A DNA stretch of 64,000 bases from an uncultured Porticoccus sp. (GTDB taxonomy: Bacteria; Pseudomonadota; Gammaproteobacteria; Pseudomonadales; Porticoccaceae). Each line of letters opens with the position of its first letter. Position 1 is the first letter of the stretch. Positions 36,995-47,400 of this stretch are shown here, one piece after another. The position numbers and the translations under genes are program-made. Where the stretch lies: positions 1 through 64,000 of the forward strand of contig CAJIZZ010000010.1 of NCBI GenBank assembly GCA_905181945.1. The letters are read 5' to 3'. A model generated the notes under the pieces. That model saw nothing but the letters and a program-made list of their open reading frames with translations, had not been told where the DNA came from and searched no databases.

Positions 36995-38482
36995 CTACTT
37001 AGCTTGTTGACGGTAATCACTTTCCCACTGCTTAAGCTGTTTCTTGGACGCGCCTCCAGCGGCAACCAAGGCACTTCTTAACCGAGCACGCACAATATCT
37101 GGGCCCAAAATAGACATCGCATCAAATAATGGTGGGCCAGAAGGAGCACCGACTACTCCTATGAATAATGGGAATAAAAAATCCTTTAATTTTAGATTAA
37201 GTGAAACTGCAATTTGATTTAACTCTTGATACAAATTGTCTCGCGTCCATTCAGTTACTGTATCTAAACGCCAACTACTGTATTGCAATATCTGACGCAC
37301 GGACTCATTATCGAGTTTTTTATGCTCAAAGCTCGCCTCTTGAAGAATCGGCATGCCAGAAAACATGAAGCTTAGCATGGGGACAACATCAGAAAACTTC
37401 TCAACCCTTTCTTTGACTAAAGGGATCATTCTTGAAAGGTGATTCTTATTGAAGGCCCACTCAGCAACACGATCACCAAACTCAGCATCACTTAGCTCTT
37501 CGCGAATCCAGCATCCATTTAGCCAATCTAATTTTTCCGCATCAAATATAGGTCCACCTAAATGAACCTGGGTAATATCGAAGTTATCTAACATTTGTTG
37601 CAGTGTAAATTTCTCTTCCTGGTTTGGCATCGACCAACCCATCCTTCCGAGGTAATTTAAGATTGTCTCGGGCAAATAGCCCATCTCTTTGTAAAAATTA
37701 ATACTGGTAGGATTTTTGCGCTTACTGAGCTTGCTCTTATCTGCGTTTCTTAGCAGAGGAAGATGGCAGAATTGAGGCATATCCCAATTAAAATAACGGT
37801 AGAGCAGCAAGTGTTTTGGTGTTGAATTGATCCACTCTTCGCCGCGTATCACATGACTAATTTCCATTAAATGATCATCTACTACATTTGCCAAATGATA
37901 TGTGGGCATGCCGTCAGCTTTTAGTAAGACTTGCATATCAATCTGAGACCAGGGGATAACGATTTTACCCCTCAAAAGGTCAACAAATTGACAATCACCC
38001 TCCTCGGGAACCTTTAGTCTAATAACATAAGGTTCACTTCGGCTTAATTTTTCCTGAATCTCTAAATTAGACAGCTTGAGACCTCTTCCATCATACCTTG
38101 GCATTTCGCCGCGAGACATCTGGTCTTGTCTCATAAGACTAAGCTCATCAGGCGTGGCAAAGCAATAAAAAGCATGCCCCCTATTAACGAGATCCATTGC
38201 ATGATCATGGTATATGTCTAGTCGCTCACTTTGACGATAGGGGCCATATTTTCCCCCGATATCAGGGCCTTCTGACCAATCCAGTCCAAGCCATCTAAGG
38301 GAATCAAAAATCATTTTCTCTGAGCTAGACGTGCTTCTAGTTTGATCAGTATCCTCTATGCGGAGAATAAATTCACCACCAGAACTACGAGCAAAACATA
38401 AGTTAAACAGTGCTATGTAAGCAGTCCCTACATGCGGATCGCCAGTGGGCGATGGAGCAATTCGTGTACGAATAGACATCAT
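36995..38482 (-). CDS. gltX: Glutamyl-tRNA synthetase
   Basis: Class I synthetase charging tRNA-Glu. The 495-aa sequence has the HIGH-type motif [33 protein letters not shown], the KMSKS-type SKLSKRKN, and the C-terminal anticodon-binding helices. The zinc-knuckle cysteines present in E. coli GluRS (C-x-C, later C-x-H) are missing here: the matching segment reads [12 protein letters not shown]. Family members lacking the zinc are known to be active. Two adjacent ATGs could each serve as start. tRNA-Ala follows 68 bp downstream. Confidence 0.96.
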   Translation of the reverse strand: MMSIRTRIAPSPTGDPHVGTAYIALFNLCFARSSGGEFILRIEDTDQTRSTSSSEKMIFDSLRWLGLDWSEGPDIGGKYGPYRQSERLDIYHDHAMDLVNRGHAFYCFATPDELSLMRQDQMSRGEMPRYDGRGLKLSNLEIQEKLSRSEPYVIRLKVPEEGDCQFVDLLRGKIVIPWSQIDMQVLLKADGMPTYHLANVVDDHLMEISHVIRGEEWINSTPKHLLLYRYFNWDMPQFCHLPLLRNADKSKLSKRKNPTSINFYKEMGYLPETILNYLGRMGWSMPNQEEKFTLQQMLDNFDITQVHLGGPIFDAEKLDWLNGCWIREELSDAEFGDRVAEWAFNKNHLSRMIPLVKERVEKFSDVVPMLSFMFSGMPILQEASFEHKKLDNESVRQILQYSSWRLDTVTEWTRDNLYQELNQIAVSLNLKLKDFLFPLFIGVVGAPSGPPLFDAMSILGPDIVRARLRSALVAAGGASKKQLKQWESDYRQQAK

Positions 38483-38622
38483 GTATCCCGCTAATAAAAA
38501 GTTAATATACTGATACCCATTATACTTTTTTTATTTGTTCAATCACTTTGTTATCCTCATAAAAGATAAGATTTCTTCATATCATTAAAATTCATACAGC
38601 AGGCACCCGTAATTAAAGCCAT

Positions 38623-39687
38623 ATGAGGGAATTTCCAGATATAATGTCATCTTTCAGAAACCAACGGCTAGACTCAATGTCAAATGACACGCATGCCATC
38701 GAAGCTCCGTCAGGAATCCGGCTAAACAGGCGTTTTTCTGTTGCCCCCATGATGGATTTTACCGATCGTTACTGTCGTCTTTTCCATCGTTTACTGAGCA
38801 AGCATGCCGTGCTTTATACAGAGATGATCACAACTGGTGCGCTGATATACGGAGATACTAGACGTCATTTGCATTATGACAAGGCGGAACACCCAATTGC
38901 TCTACAGCTAGGAGGGAGCGACCCAGAGGCTTTATCTCAAAGCGTCAAGCTTGCTAATGACTACGGATACGATGAGGTTAACCTCAATTGTGGCTGTCCT
39001 AGTGATCGAGTTCAGTCAGGCAACTTTGGTGCCGCGCTCATGAAAGATGCCCCATTGGTCGCCAAGTGCTTTAAAGCCATGAAAGAAACCTCTGACACTC
39101 CAATTACTATTAAACATAGAATTGGTATCGATGATGATGAAAGTTATCAATTTCTATCAGACTTCGTCGGTACAATAGCTGACGCTGGGTGCCAAACATT
39201 TATTATTCACGCTAGAAAAGCGTGGTTAACGGGCCTAAGCCCGAAAGAAAATCGAGAGATTCCTCCCTTAAATTATGAATACGTATATCAACTCAAGCGT
39301 GATTTCCCAGACCTTGAAGTCATTCTCAATGGAGGAATAAAAACTTTAGAGCATGCCTTGGATATACTAAGACATGTTGATGGAGTGATGATGGGGCGAG
39401 AAGCTTATCAAAATCCTTACTTGTTGTCTGACGTTGATCAGAAGATATACCAAAGCAAAAGACCTCAAATTACACGAAAAGAAGTCATCAGACAGTTCGC
39501 TCAAACCCTCGAAAATGAACTATCATCAGGAGTTAAATTGAGTCATATGACTCGACATCTCCTTGGATTATATAAGGGAGTTCCCGGGGGTCGTAAATTC
39601 AGACAGCACATTAGCGAGAATGCCCATTACCCCAATGCTGGTATTGATATTCTTTTTGAAGCACTAAATCATGTCATGCCACAATAA
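38623..39687 (+). CDS. dusA: tRNA-dihydrouridine(20/20a) synthase
   Basis: FMN-dependent reduction of uridine to dihydrouridine at positions 20/20a of tRNA. Motifs are FSVAPMMDFTDRYCRLFHRL, LQLGGSDPEAL, the catalytic-cysteine loop NLNCGCPSDRVQSGNFGAALM, KHRIGIDD, HARKAWLTGLSPKENREIPP (a DusA-specific stretch), and VILNGGIKT with GVMMGREAYQNPYLL. The true start is uncertain: ATGs at 38623, 38644 and 38677 are in frame, and DusA homologues usually begin only a few residues before the FSVAPM block, which favours a shorter form. Confidence 0.94.
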   Translation: MREFPDIMSSFRNQRLDSMSNDTHAIEAPSGIRLNRRFSVAPMMDFTDRYCRLFHRLLSKHAVLYTEMITTGALIYGDTRRHLHYDKAEHPIALQLGGSDPEALSQSVKLANDYGYDEVNLNCGCPSDRVQSGNFGAALMKDAPLVAKCFKAMKETSDTPITIKHRIGIDDDESYQFLSDFVGTIADAGCQTFIIHARKAWLTGLSPKENREIPPLNYEYVYQLKRDFPDLEVILNGGIKTLEHALDILRHVDGVMMGREAYQNPYLLSDVDQKIYQSKRPQITRKEVIRQFAQTLENELSSGVKLSHMTRHLLGLYKGVPGGRKFRQHISENAHYPNAGIDILFEALNHVMPQ

Positions 39688-39705
39688 ATTTAAGGAGTCC
39701 TTCCA

Positions 39706-40146
39706 TTGATCAATAACATTCGGCAATTTTTTACCACTAAAATCATTGACCCTATGGGTGATGAGCAACACCAACAACACCTAGCTGCGGCGGCACTCAT
39801 GGTAGAAGTGATGGTGATTGATCGTAAAATTTCAAATAAAGAACTATTTGCCATTAAAAAGATATTCGATCATCAATTCGATCTGCGAGAGAATGAAATT
39901 GATCAGCTTCTAGATCTCGCAAAGGAAGAAGTTGATGAGGCTACCTCACTCTATCAGTTTACACGCCTCATCAATGATCAATTTGATGCAAAAAAGAAGA
40001 GGGATTTAATTGAAAATCTTTGGCAAATCGCCTTTGCCGATGAGGTGCTTGATAAGCACGAAGAAGCTATTATTCGACGAATAGCAGAGCTTATTTATGT
40101 GCCTCATGCAGATTTTATAAAAACCAAACAAAAAGCCAAAAAATAG
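39706..40146 (+). CDS. TerB-like protein
   Basis: A 146-aa helical protein resembling the TerB/DjlA-N fold. It has two similar acidic helix-turn segments, AALMVEVMVIDRKISNKE near 30-46 and IAFADEVLDKHEEAIIRR near 110-127, where TerB proteins bind metal. Members occur beyond tellurite resistance, and no ter operon is present here, so resistance should not be assumed. The start is TTG with AAGGAG eight bases upstream. It is 18 bp after dusA on the same strand and converges with the STAS gene. Confidence 0.75.
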   Translation: MINNIRQFFTTKIIDPMGDEQHQQHLAAAALMVEVMVIDRKISNKELFAIKKIFDHQFDLRENEIDQLLDLAKEEVDEATSLYQFTRLINDQFDAKKKRDLIENLWQIAFADEVLDKHEEAIIRRIAELIYVPHADFIKTKQKAKK

Positions 40147-40166
40147 CGCTGTTAAGCTATAAAAAA

Positions 40167-40667
40167 TTACCGTCCTTTTTCGAGCGCTTGAATTAAATCT
40201 AAAAATTCATGTTTATTTTTTTCATTAAAAGAGGACAGCAAGCGATGCGCGTCTAAGACCTGTTGTCTGGTCCTATCCGCTACGGCTGATGGGTCTTCAA
40301 CAGAAAGCTCTTCATAATCCTCGAGCCTTGATCGCAGTCTTTGCACTATTTTAAACACATCATCTAGCCCCATAACCATAAGCGTTTCATAAAGACTTTC
40401 ATCTGGACAGAAAACGATAGGTCGTATTTTAAAATTCTCATTAGAGTAAATGGCCAGCTTAGCAAGAAGACCGAGAGTTGTGCTGTCCACTCCTTCGGTA
40501 TCAACCATATCAACTATTATTTCGGAAATTTTTTCAGACTTGAAAATAACCTCCATATAATTGTTTAATGATGCACACAAAGTGACTCGCACATCCCCCA
40601 CTAGCCTAATAATATACGAGCGGCCGTCTTGTGATACTAAAATTTTACCGGGAGCCACCTTATTCAC
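40167..40667 (-). CDS. STAS-domain anti-sigma-factor antagonist
   Basis: A 166-aa protein whose first 110 residues form a STAS domain. ILVSQDGRSYIIRLVGDVRV leads into IIVDMVDTEGVDSTTLGLLA, which has the serine/threonine site (DSTTLG) phosphorylated in anti-sigma antagonists such as HsbA and SpoIIAA. A C-terminal helical tail follows. It overlaps the upstream phosphatase gene by 8 bases, so the pair is co-translated and the phosphatase probably acts on this protein. The cognate kinase/anti-sigma factor is not in the window. A similar pair lies beside vacJ in Pseudomonas. Confidence 0.85.
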   Translation of the reverse strand: MNKVAPGKILVSQDGRSYIIRLVGDVRVTLCASLNNYMEVIFKSEKISEIIVDMVDTEGVDSTTLGLLAKLAIYSNENFKIRPIVFCPDESLYETLMVMGLDDVFKIVQRLRSRLEDYEELSVEDPSAVADRTRQQVLDAHRLLSSFNEKNKHEFLDLIQALEKGR

Positions 40668-41838
40668 CCTTCCGCAAAGTTAAGACAGTGACGTCATCTG
40701 GTGCATCTTTTTTAGTTTTACTGACACCTAGCCTTTCGCAAATGTCCTCTATAGATTCGTCTGACTGAGAGACCGAATCAGAAATAAATTTTTCTTTCTC
40801 TTTGAGTGATTTACCAGGCAAGAGCTCAAGAACACCGTCTGAAACCAAAGCTAACAAAAACTTATCAGGTAATTCTATCTCCTGAACTTCCCAGCTACAC
40901 TTACTGAAGATCCCGACAGGTTTGCCTCTCCCCTTTAGAGTCTGAATACCACCATTAGAAATAAGCACTGGCATAGGCATGTGTGACGCTACCGAATAAC
41001 GAAGAATATTTTTTTGCATATCCAGGGATCCGGCAAAAATAGTCAAATGCTTATCCAAATCAAGTGCCATAATTTGTCTGTTAATATGTTCAATGAAACC
41101 CTTCGGAGCCATCGACATAGCATCTAAGTCTTTGTTTGCTTTATGGCGTTTTAAGAGACGACTAAATACGAATTTTAGCAGCACAGTAAGAAAAGCAGAG
41201 GATGATCCATGTCCTGATACATCTGCGACATAAAAAACCAAATAGCGATCGTATAAAATATTATATCCAACAAAATCGCCACTCAAATATAACGAAGGGG
41301 AAATCCTGTAAGCTATCTCATACTTATCTTTTTGTAGTGGTGTAGGCGGTAGCAGGCTGTTCTGAATCTGACTTCCCGCAATTTGATCCAACTCAAGAAG
41401 ATGCAAACTATCATTTAATTCACGATTAGCTTGCTCTAACTGCTGACGATATTCTAGATTTTGACGGATCAAGCTTTTAAATTCAGAAGCGCGCTCTATT
41501 GCTTCCTGAAAACGATTTTCAGCAAAAGGTTTAATTAGGACATCAGAGGCATTTTGATGGAAAAATTTTGCAACTTCACGGGGATTAACCTCAGGCAAAA
41601 TAACTATATAAGCAGTCGCTGAGTCTAAGCTTAGTAGGGCAAAAAACTTATCTTGCATTAAGTCCAATGGCAAATCTAAAGCTACTACAGCAGGTCGTTT
41701 TGTTTTAATAGCAGCTATGGCTTCAGAGATGTCTTCGAATTGAGTTACCTGCCAGTCCGTATCAACCAAATCCTCTTCTAAAATCCGACAGTTATCCAAA
41801 CTGTCGGATACAATAAAGAGGTCGCCTTTAATTGACAT
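40660..41838 (-). CDS. Receiver-PP2C (RsbU/HsbR-like) phosphatase
   Basis: Predicted response-regulator-controlled serine phosphatase, 392 aa. Residues 1-120 form a receiver with the phospho-acceptor aspartate in VVALDLP and the conserved lysine in LIKPF. The usual acidic pair near the N-terminus reads SD and the switch threonine is replaced (IVILPEV), so it is somewhat degenerate. A coiled-coil linker leads to a PP2C-type domain with SGDFVGY, VADVSGHGSSSAFL, LVSDGVLELL and DDVTVL, which keep the main metal ligands. Its target is probably the STAS protein overlapping its 3' end. Confidence 0.85.
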   Translation of the reverse strand: MSIKGDLFIVSDSLDNCRILEEDLVDTDWQVTQFEDISEAIAAIKTKRPAVVALDLPLDLMQDKFFALLSLDSATAYIVILPEVNPREVAKFFHQNASDVLIKPFAENRFQEAIERASEFKSLIRQNLEYRQQLEQANRELNDSLHLLELDQIAGSQIQNSLLPPTPLQKDKYEIAYRISPSLYLSGDFVGYNILYDRYLVFYVADVSGHGSSSAFLTVLLKFVFSRLLKRHKANKDLDAMSMAPKGFIEHINRQIMALDLDKHLTIFAGSLDMQKNILRYSVASHMPMPVLISNGGIQTLKGRGKPVGIFSKCSWEVQEIELPDKFLLALVSDGVLELLPGKSLKEKEKFISDSVSQSDESIEDICERLGVSKTKKDAPDDVTVLTLRKGE

Positions 41839-41920
41839 AGGTTATCCGAGTACTCAGGCATATAAAGTTAATAGCGGACTGATTTCGAGCTAGAAAACTT
41901 GCATGTCACTAAATAGTGAA

Positions 41921-42709
41921 CTAAAAATCATCCTCTACCTTTCCGTCATCAACTAAATATTGACGGCGCTGAAGATAAATATCACGATAAAATGCATACT
42001 TGTCACCCTTAAAAAGTGCTTCCGCTTTCAGCAATTCAGCTCGAGTCGTCAGCCCATCTGAACCATATATGGCGTTACGAGCAGGTATATCGTCTATTTC
42101 AGAAATTGGGTTGAGCAGCTGATCAATCACTCTTGATGGAGCATCACGAAGTGTGCTGGGACCAAAAATAGGCAGCATTAAATATGGGCCTTCTTTAACA
42201 CCGTAAAAACCTAAGGTCTGACCAAAATCTTCGCCTTCATTTTTTGGCAACCCAAGATTATCTGCTACATCAAAAAATCCACCTAGGCCAACAGTACTGT
42301 TAATAAGGAATCGGCCAGTATCATTGGTGGCTTGCTTAAATTTACCCTGCATCAAATCATTGGCAATATTGACGAGCTCGCCCAAGTTAGAGAATACGCG
42401 GGAAAGCCCCTCCTCCACAACATCAGGTGTAACAAACCGATACCCTTTAGCTAGGGGTTTAAACGCATAGGTATCAATCGTGTCATTAAAGGCAAAGATC
42501 TTTCTGTTAAATCCTTCCCATGGATCGTAGATCGAGTAATCCAAGTTAAGTTTTTGATCAAGAGCTTCAGATTGATAGCTAGAGCTATTACTTGAGTTTT
42601 CATAAGATAATGCAGGAGCTGTACTTTCATTAGATGACTCAGGGTCACCGCCACTAAATACTTGCCCTGATAACAAGACTCCGGCTAACAATAGCGCTGT
42701 GTGCTTCAT
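41921..42709 (-). CDS. mlaA: MlaA/VacJ-family outer-membrane lipid-asymmetry protein without a lipobox cysteine
   Basis: Component of the Mla pathway, which removes phospholipids from the outer leaflet of the outer membrane. The core is typical: YDPWEGFNRKIFAFNDTIDT, NDTGRFLINSTVGLGGFFDV, GEDFGQTLGFYGVKEGPYLM and GPSTLRDA. The start is the ATG at 42709 with GAGGA upstream, giving 262 aa and the signal sequence MKHTALLLAGVLLSGQVFSGG. MlaA is normally a lipoprotein, but there is no cysteine in the signal region or anywhere in this protein, so it cannot be lipidated in the usual way. A serine-rich linker (about 25-55) follows the signal. Confidence 0.9.
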   Translation of the reverse strand: MKHTALLLAGVLLSGQVFSGGDPESSNESTAPALSYENSSNSSSYQSEALDQKLNLDYSIYDPWEGFNRKIFAFNDTIDTYAFKPLAKGYRFVTPDVVEEGLSRVFSNLGELVNIANDLMQGKFKQATNDTGRFLINSTVGLGGFFDVADNLGLPKNEGEDFGQTLGFYGVKEGPYLMLPIFGPSTLRDAPSRVIDQLLNPISEIDDIPARNAIYGSDGLTTRAELLKAEALFKGDKYAFYRDIYLQRRQYLVDDGKVEDDF

Positions 42710-43120
42710 TCTATAATCCTCAGTATTAATCAAAAATTATTATTATTTATAGCTATAAAAATTGGCTTGCTGGTATATATTTTGCTAATTCTACACCTTC
42801 GTTTTTTTCAGGTATACCGGAAGAACAATTATATGTTCTACTCTATAACAGAACAGCTCAAAATACCTCTCTTGATCCACTAAAAATGCATTTCATTTCT
42901 ATTATATAAAAAAAGTTCCATAAAAAAATAAAATTATTCTTAAATCTCAACTAGTCATAAAAATGAAATATATATCCGCGACAATAGGCGACATAGTTTG
43001 TACAGAAGAAACACTTTAGTTGTAATTTTGTTAGTTGTAATTTTGTTCAAACTTTAAACCGACTAAAAGTAAGCTAAAAAATTTACTCTTGACACATAAA
43101 AAAGATTGGAGTTTCATAAA
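42710..43120. other. 411-bp divergent intergenic region between mlaA and the porin gene
   Basis: Very AT-rich DNA with no gene that I can support; the small frames in it lack coding character. It contains a 15-bp tandem duplication near the porin side. Several AT-rich -10-like hexamers are present, but none pairs with a good -35 at proper spacing. It probably holds both promoters. Confidence 0.6.
43016..43045 (+). repeat. Tandem duplication of a 15-bp unit upstream of the porin gene
   Basis: TTAGTTGTAATTTTG is repeated exactly twice in direct order about 75 bp before the porin start. The location suggests the porin promoter or leader. It could be a duplicated regulator half-site or a replication-slippage product. 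Confidence 0.8.
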
Positions 43121-44368
43121 ATGAAATATATTGCATTTTTCTTAGTTGTTGCAACATTAATCCTCAGCCCTTTTACTATGGCCAGTAGCAGTATTCACAA
43201 CGAAGACTCTATTGCAGAATTAAAAGCACAGATGGCTCAGCTGTCTAAACGCCTTGACAACATGGACACATACACTGCGACCCTAGGCAAGAGTAAGAAG
43301 AAGTTGGCCTGGGCAGAAAAAATAAAAATCAAAGGTGACATGCGCTATCGTTATGAAACCATAGAAGATGATCGTAAACTTGCAGCAGCAGGAGCTGACG
43401 ATCGCAACCGTTCGCGTATACGTGCCCGCCTTGGTGTGACCGCACAAGTATCCGAAGACGTAAAGGCAGGATTTGCCCTAGCCACGGGTACTAATGGTGG
43501 AGACCCCGTGTCTTCTAACTCAACTTTTAATGGAGGTAACTCAGATAAGGGTATTGTACTTGACCAAGGTTATATTTCTTGGAAATTTTATGACAATATG
43601 ACTTTGACTGCTGGTAAAACGAAAGTACCTTATTTTAAGCCAGGAAAAAGTGGGTTAATTTTCGATGGTGATTTAAGGCCAGAGGGTGCACATATAAAGT
43701 ATAAAAACAATAATGTCTTTGCAACGTTGGGCTATAATTTCTTGAATAGTGATGATGGCTCTAGCGGCAATAATGACATCATTGAAACTTATGGTGCACA
43801 GGTTGGCTATAAATTTAAAGTCGACAAGAATACTAAGGTTACTGTAGGTTTAGGTTACTACAACATACCACTTTCAGGTTCAGAGTTCGCTGATGTAATG
43901 ACAGATCAGTTCGGTAACAGCAAGAACGGAACGACTTATGCTTATAATTACGAAATACAACAAGTTTTTGCAGAAGTCAAAACTAAAATCGCAGGTCAAA
44001 AGTCGACCTTTTATGCTGATTATATCAAGAATGACGGTGATTCTGACATAACTGGTATTTCTGATCCCAAAGAAGATACTGGTTTCGTTTATGGTGTCAA
44101 AGTTGGTAGTGCCAAGAAGAAAGGTGGTTTCGCATTCGGTTACGCTCACCAAGATCTCGAGCAAGACGCAACCTTTGGTGGGCACACTGATTCAGATTTT
44201 GGTGGCGGTGGAACCGACACCAAAGGCTCTAAGTTAAGCGCTGCTTTAGGCTTAAGTAAAAATACCTCATTAGCTCTTACTTACTTCGACACTGAGTACG
44301 GAAAAGAGTCGCGTGGAACGCAATACGACTACGAGCGCCTTCAGGTTGATTTAAAAACTAAGTTCTAG
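43121..44368 (+). CDS. Putative outer-membrane porin
   Basis: A 415-aa exported protein: signal peptide MKYIAFFLVVATLILSPFTMA, then a short coiled-coil (IAELKAQMAQLSKRLDNM, about 35-52). A beta-barrel rich in alternating aromatic and glycine strands follows (IKGDMRYRYE, VFATLGYNFL, VTVGLGYYNI), ending in LQVDLKTKF with the C-terminal phenylalanine used for barrel assembly. The layout fits the putative porin family with an N-terminal coiled coil. The start is the ATG at 43121 with TTGGAG as ribosome binding site, not an in-frame TTG at 43106. A strong terminator follows. The solute is unknown. Confidence 0.85.
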   Translation: MKYIAFFLVVATLILSPFTMASSSIHNEDSIAELKAQMAQLSKRLDNMDTYTATLGKSKKKLAWAEKIKIKGDMRYRYETIEDDRKLAAAGADDRNRSRIRARLGVTAQVSEDVKAGFALATGTNGGDPVSSNSTFNGGNSDKGIVLDQGYISWKFYDNMTLTAGKTKVPYFKPGKSGLIFDGDLRPEGAHIKYKNNNVFATLGYNFLNSDDGSSGNNDIIETYGAQVGYKFKVDKNTKVTVGLGYYNIPLSGSEFADVMTDQFGNSKNGTTYAYNYEIQQVFAEVKTKIAGQKSTFYADYIKNDGDSDITGISDPKEDTGFVYGVKVGSAKKKGGFAFGYAHQDLEQDATFGGHTDSDFGGGGTDTKGSKLSAALGLSKNTSLALTYFDTEYGKESRGTQYDYERLQVDLKTKF

Positions 44369-44390
44369 TTAATAAAGGCTCCCACAGAGG

Positions 44391-44421
44391 AAAAAGCGAC
44401 TCTTTTGAGTCGCTTTTTTTT
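44391..44421 (+). terminator. Rho-independent terminator of the porin gene
   Basis: A perfect stem, AAAAAGCGACTC (44391-44402) with its complement from 44407, has a 4-base TTTT loop and is followed by a T run. It lies 22 bp after the porin stop. The A run on the other side lets it also serve the convergent hrpA transcript. Confidence 0.92.
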
Positions 44422-44453
44422 GTATCAATAGCAGTGCATGTCTTAAAAAATCT

Positions 44454-47400
44454 TTAAATCAGATTTTGTAATTTTTTCCAATGAAGATTAATTCGCTTTC
44501 TTGAAACAGGAACAACAGTCCTTAAGGCTTGAGAAAAAATAGATACACGATATTCTTGAAGTAAAAGGCGATGCTCCCAAAACTCAGCTATAGTAGCTAA
44601 GGATGATTCTCCCATTAATTTATTTTGCTCTATCAAGCGGTTCTCTAAGTCCTGTATCTCTAGTATCTGGCTTTGCTCTTTATTTGTATTCTGATGCAAT
44701 TTCTCTAAACGACAAAGGATCGACTTTAGGTATCGATGATATTGTTGTAGCAGCTTCATTGGCGTCTGAAACAAAAATCTATCACAAAAAAGCATATTGA
44801 GCTGCTGATCAATATCTTGAACAGTTTCCATATAAGACAATTTATGCTTCTTCATCTCTCGTCGAATATCAGCAATTAAAGAAGTCCAAGGCGACACCAT
44901 CGCATCGAGTTCATTAGCTGCTGAAACAACCTTATTTTTTCCTTCTGCATGCCTGGATTCAAAATCAGATTTATTCCTGGGTATTACCTGACCTTCAAGA
45001 AAACTTAAAAAATAGGCTTTATCTATTATTTGCTGAATCAATCCCTCTTTTCCCCCAAGCCCAGCCAACTTTAACTGAAGATCCATTCCATTCAATAAGC
45101 CTTTTTTAAGATATCTCACTGAGGCCAAATCTATAGCTTGGTGTAACCGAGTCAACCCATACAATGTCCTATTTGTCGCTAACTCTTGATTATCGAGTAA
45201 GGTTAAATTGATTACATTCTCTTCAACAACCAACGCAGGATAGGCGCGAATGGTGAGCCCTTTTTGAAGGATCAAATACACCTCCGGCAAGTCCTCAAAC
45301 TCCCAATCCTTTAGATCTTTTTTTTCAATCGTATCGGTTGTCGCTCGAGCGAGTGTGTCAGATATTTTCTCTCGATACTGCGTTTTCAAGCCTACTAAAT
45401 CTTTGCTCATGGCAAGGACGCAAGAAGACTCATCGATTAGTTCAAAATTGATACGATAAATATTATCTAAAAACGCCTGATTCCAATCGTCAGTTTGTAT
45501 ATCGATTCCAGCCTGTAATTTAAGGTGAATGCCTAATGCCTCGGTCAACTTCACATTTGAGGGCTTCAACGACTCCAGAGCTTTATCTACATAATCAGGA
45601 ACAGGCACAAAATTTCTACGAATAGGCTTAGACAGGCCTCTAACAAGAGCGATGCATTTATCACGGAGCATTCCAGGCACAAGCCACTCAAAAAGATGCA
45701 TCGGTACTTGATGCAATACACCGATTGGCACTGTAACAGTCACCCCATCTTTAACGTGCCCAGGTTCAAAATGATAGGACACGAGGTATGAGACGCCATC
45801 CCACTCGATAGTGTCTGGAAATTCAGAAATATCGGGGTGACAATGATTGTCTTGGCTCAACAAATCGGCACTCATATGCAGGAACTTTAAGGCACCACCT
45901 TTCAGCGCCTGCTCTTTTATTTTGCGCCAAGCCTCAAATCCAGACAAAGTCACTATATCTTCAGGAATTAAGCGGTCGTAAAAATCAAATATGACCGAAT
46001 CATCCACCAATATATCCCTGCGGCGAGTCCTAGACTCAATATTCAGCAGGCTATCTTGAAGTTTAAGATTGTGGTCAAAAAATTTCCCTTTCCCCCGGTA
46101 TCCACCTTCCACCAAGGCAGCACGAATAAATATTTCTCGTGAAATTACTGGATTGATCTTCCCGTAAGCACAGCGTTTTTTGTCTACTATCAGTAAGCCG
46201 TAAAGTGTCTGTTTTTCGTAAGCCATCACCTGGCCATTGCGGACACTGTAATGTGGTTCACTATAGGTTTTTTTGACCAGATGAGCAGCCAGGGTAGGCA
46301 GCCAGCTTGGGTCTATTTTTGCATTATGATGACTAAACAGCCTTGAGGTCTCAATCATCTCTGCAGACATCAACCATGGAGGTGGAGCTTTGCTAACAGA
46401 TGAGCCAGGAAACACATAAAACTTACGATTTCTTGTGCCAGTAAATTCTTTGCTAATTTTTTCCTGTTTTTTTTCTGCACCTTCACTGTCAACAGCTGTT
46501 CGTCGGCAACCAATTTGACCCAACAATCCGTGCAGCAAGGATCTATGGATAGCTTCATAACCTGCAGGCTGAGGATTTTCTTTTATTTTTAGCTCACGAC
46601 ATATGCCATGAAGCTGATGGTGCAACTCTCGCCATTCACGCATTCTTAGAGGAGAAACAAAATTTTGACGGCAATACCTATCAAATTGATTCCTGCTTAA
46701 GTCTTGTCGTTGCTCCTCAAAGTGTCTCCATAAATTAACTAAAGTGCTGAAATCAGACTCCTTATCTTTCCACTGTCGGTGCTTTAGATCTGCAGCCTCC
46801 TGGCTATCTGGCGGTCTATCCCGAGGATCCTGAACACTCAATGCTGAAATGATAATTAGAACTTCTTTAAGGGCCCCTTCATCCTCTGCAGCTAGGAGCA
46901 TTCTTCCTAATTTGGGGTCTGTCGGGATTCTGCATAATTTTCGACCTATCTCAGTTAATCCAGACTGTTTAGTTACGGCCTGCAATTCCTGCAGCAAGCT
47001 ATATCCATCATTTATTAAACGATTATCGGGAGACTCTAAAAATGAAAAATCTCGGATATCCCCTATTTTCAAATTCAGCATCTTTAAAATAACTGAGGCC
47101 AAATTGGTACGAATAATTTCTGGATCAGTGAATGAGGGGCGGCCATTAAAATCCTCTTCGCTATACAATCGAAAACATGTTCCGTTGCTTGTTCGCCCAC
47201 AACGACCTTTGCGTTGATTGGCGCTTGCTTGAGAGATAGGCTCGATAGGCAATCGTTGTACTTTTGTTCGATAGCTGTAACGACTAATCCTGGCTGTACC
47301 TGGATCGATAACGTAACGTATTCCTGGGACTGTTAGGGAGGTTTCCGCAACATTGGTCGCAAGAACGATCCTGATGCCTTTGTGAGGCGAAAAGACCTTA

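Noticed and set aside
39706..40146. Tellurite-resistance system
   Set aside because: Only a single TerB-like protein is present, with no terC, terD or terZ partners. The fold alone does not imply resistance.
40138..40163. Terminator between the TerB-like and STAS genes
   Set aside because: The ATAGC/GCTAT stem is only five pairs, mostly A-T. It could be a weak two-way terminator but is too short to report as one.
43088..43120. TTGACA just before the porin gene as a -35 element
   Set aside because: A -10 at proper spacing would overlap the ribosome binding site and start codon, leaving no leader, so this hexamer is probably chance.
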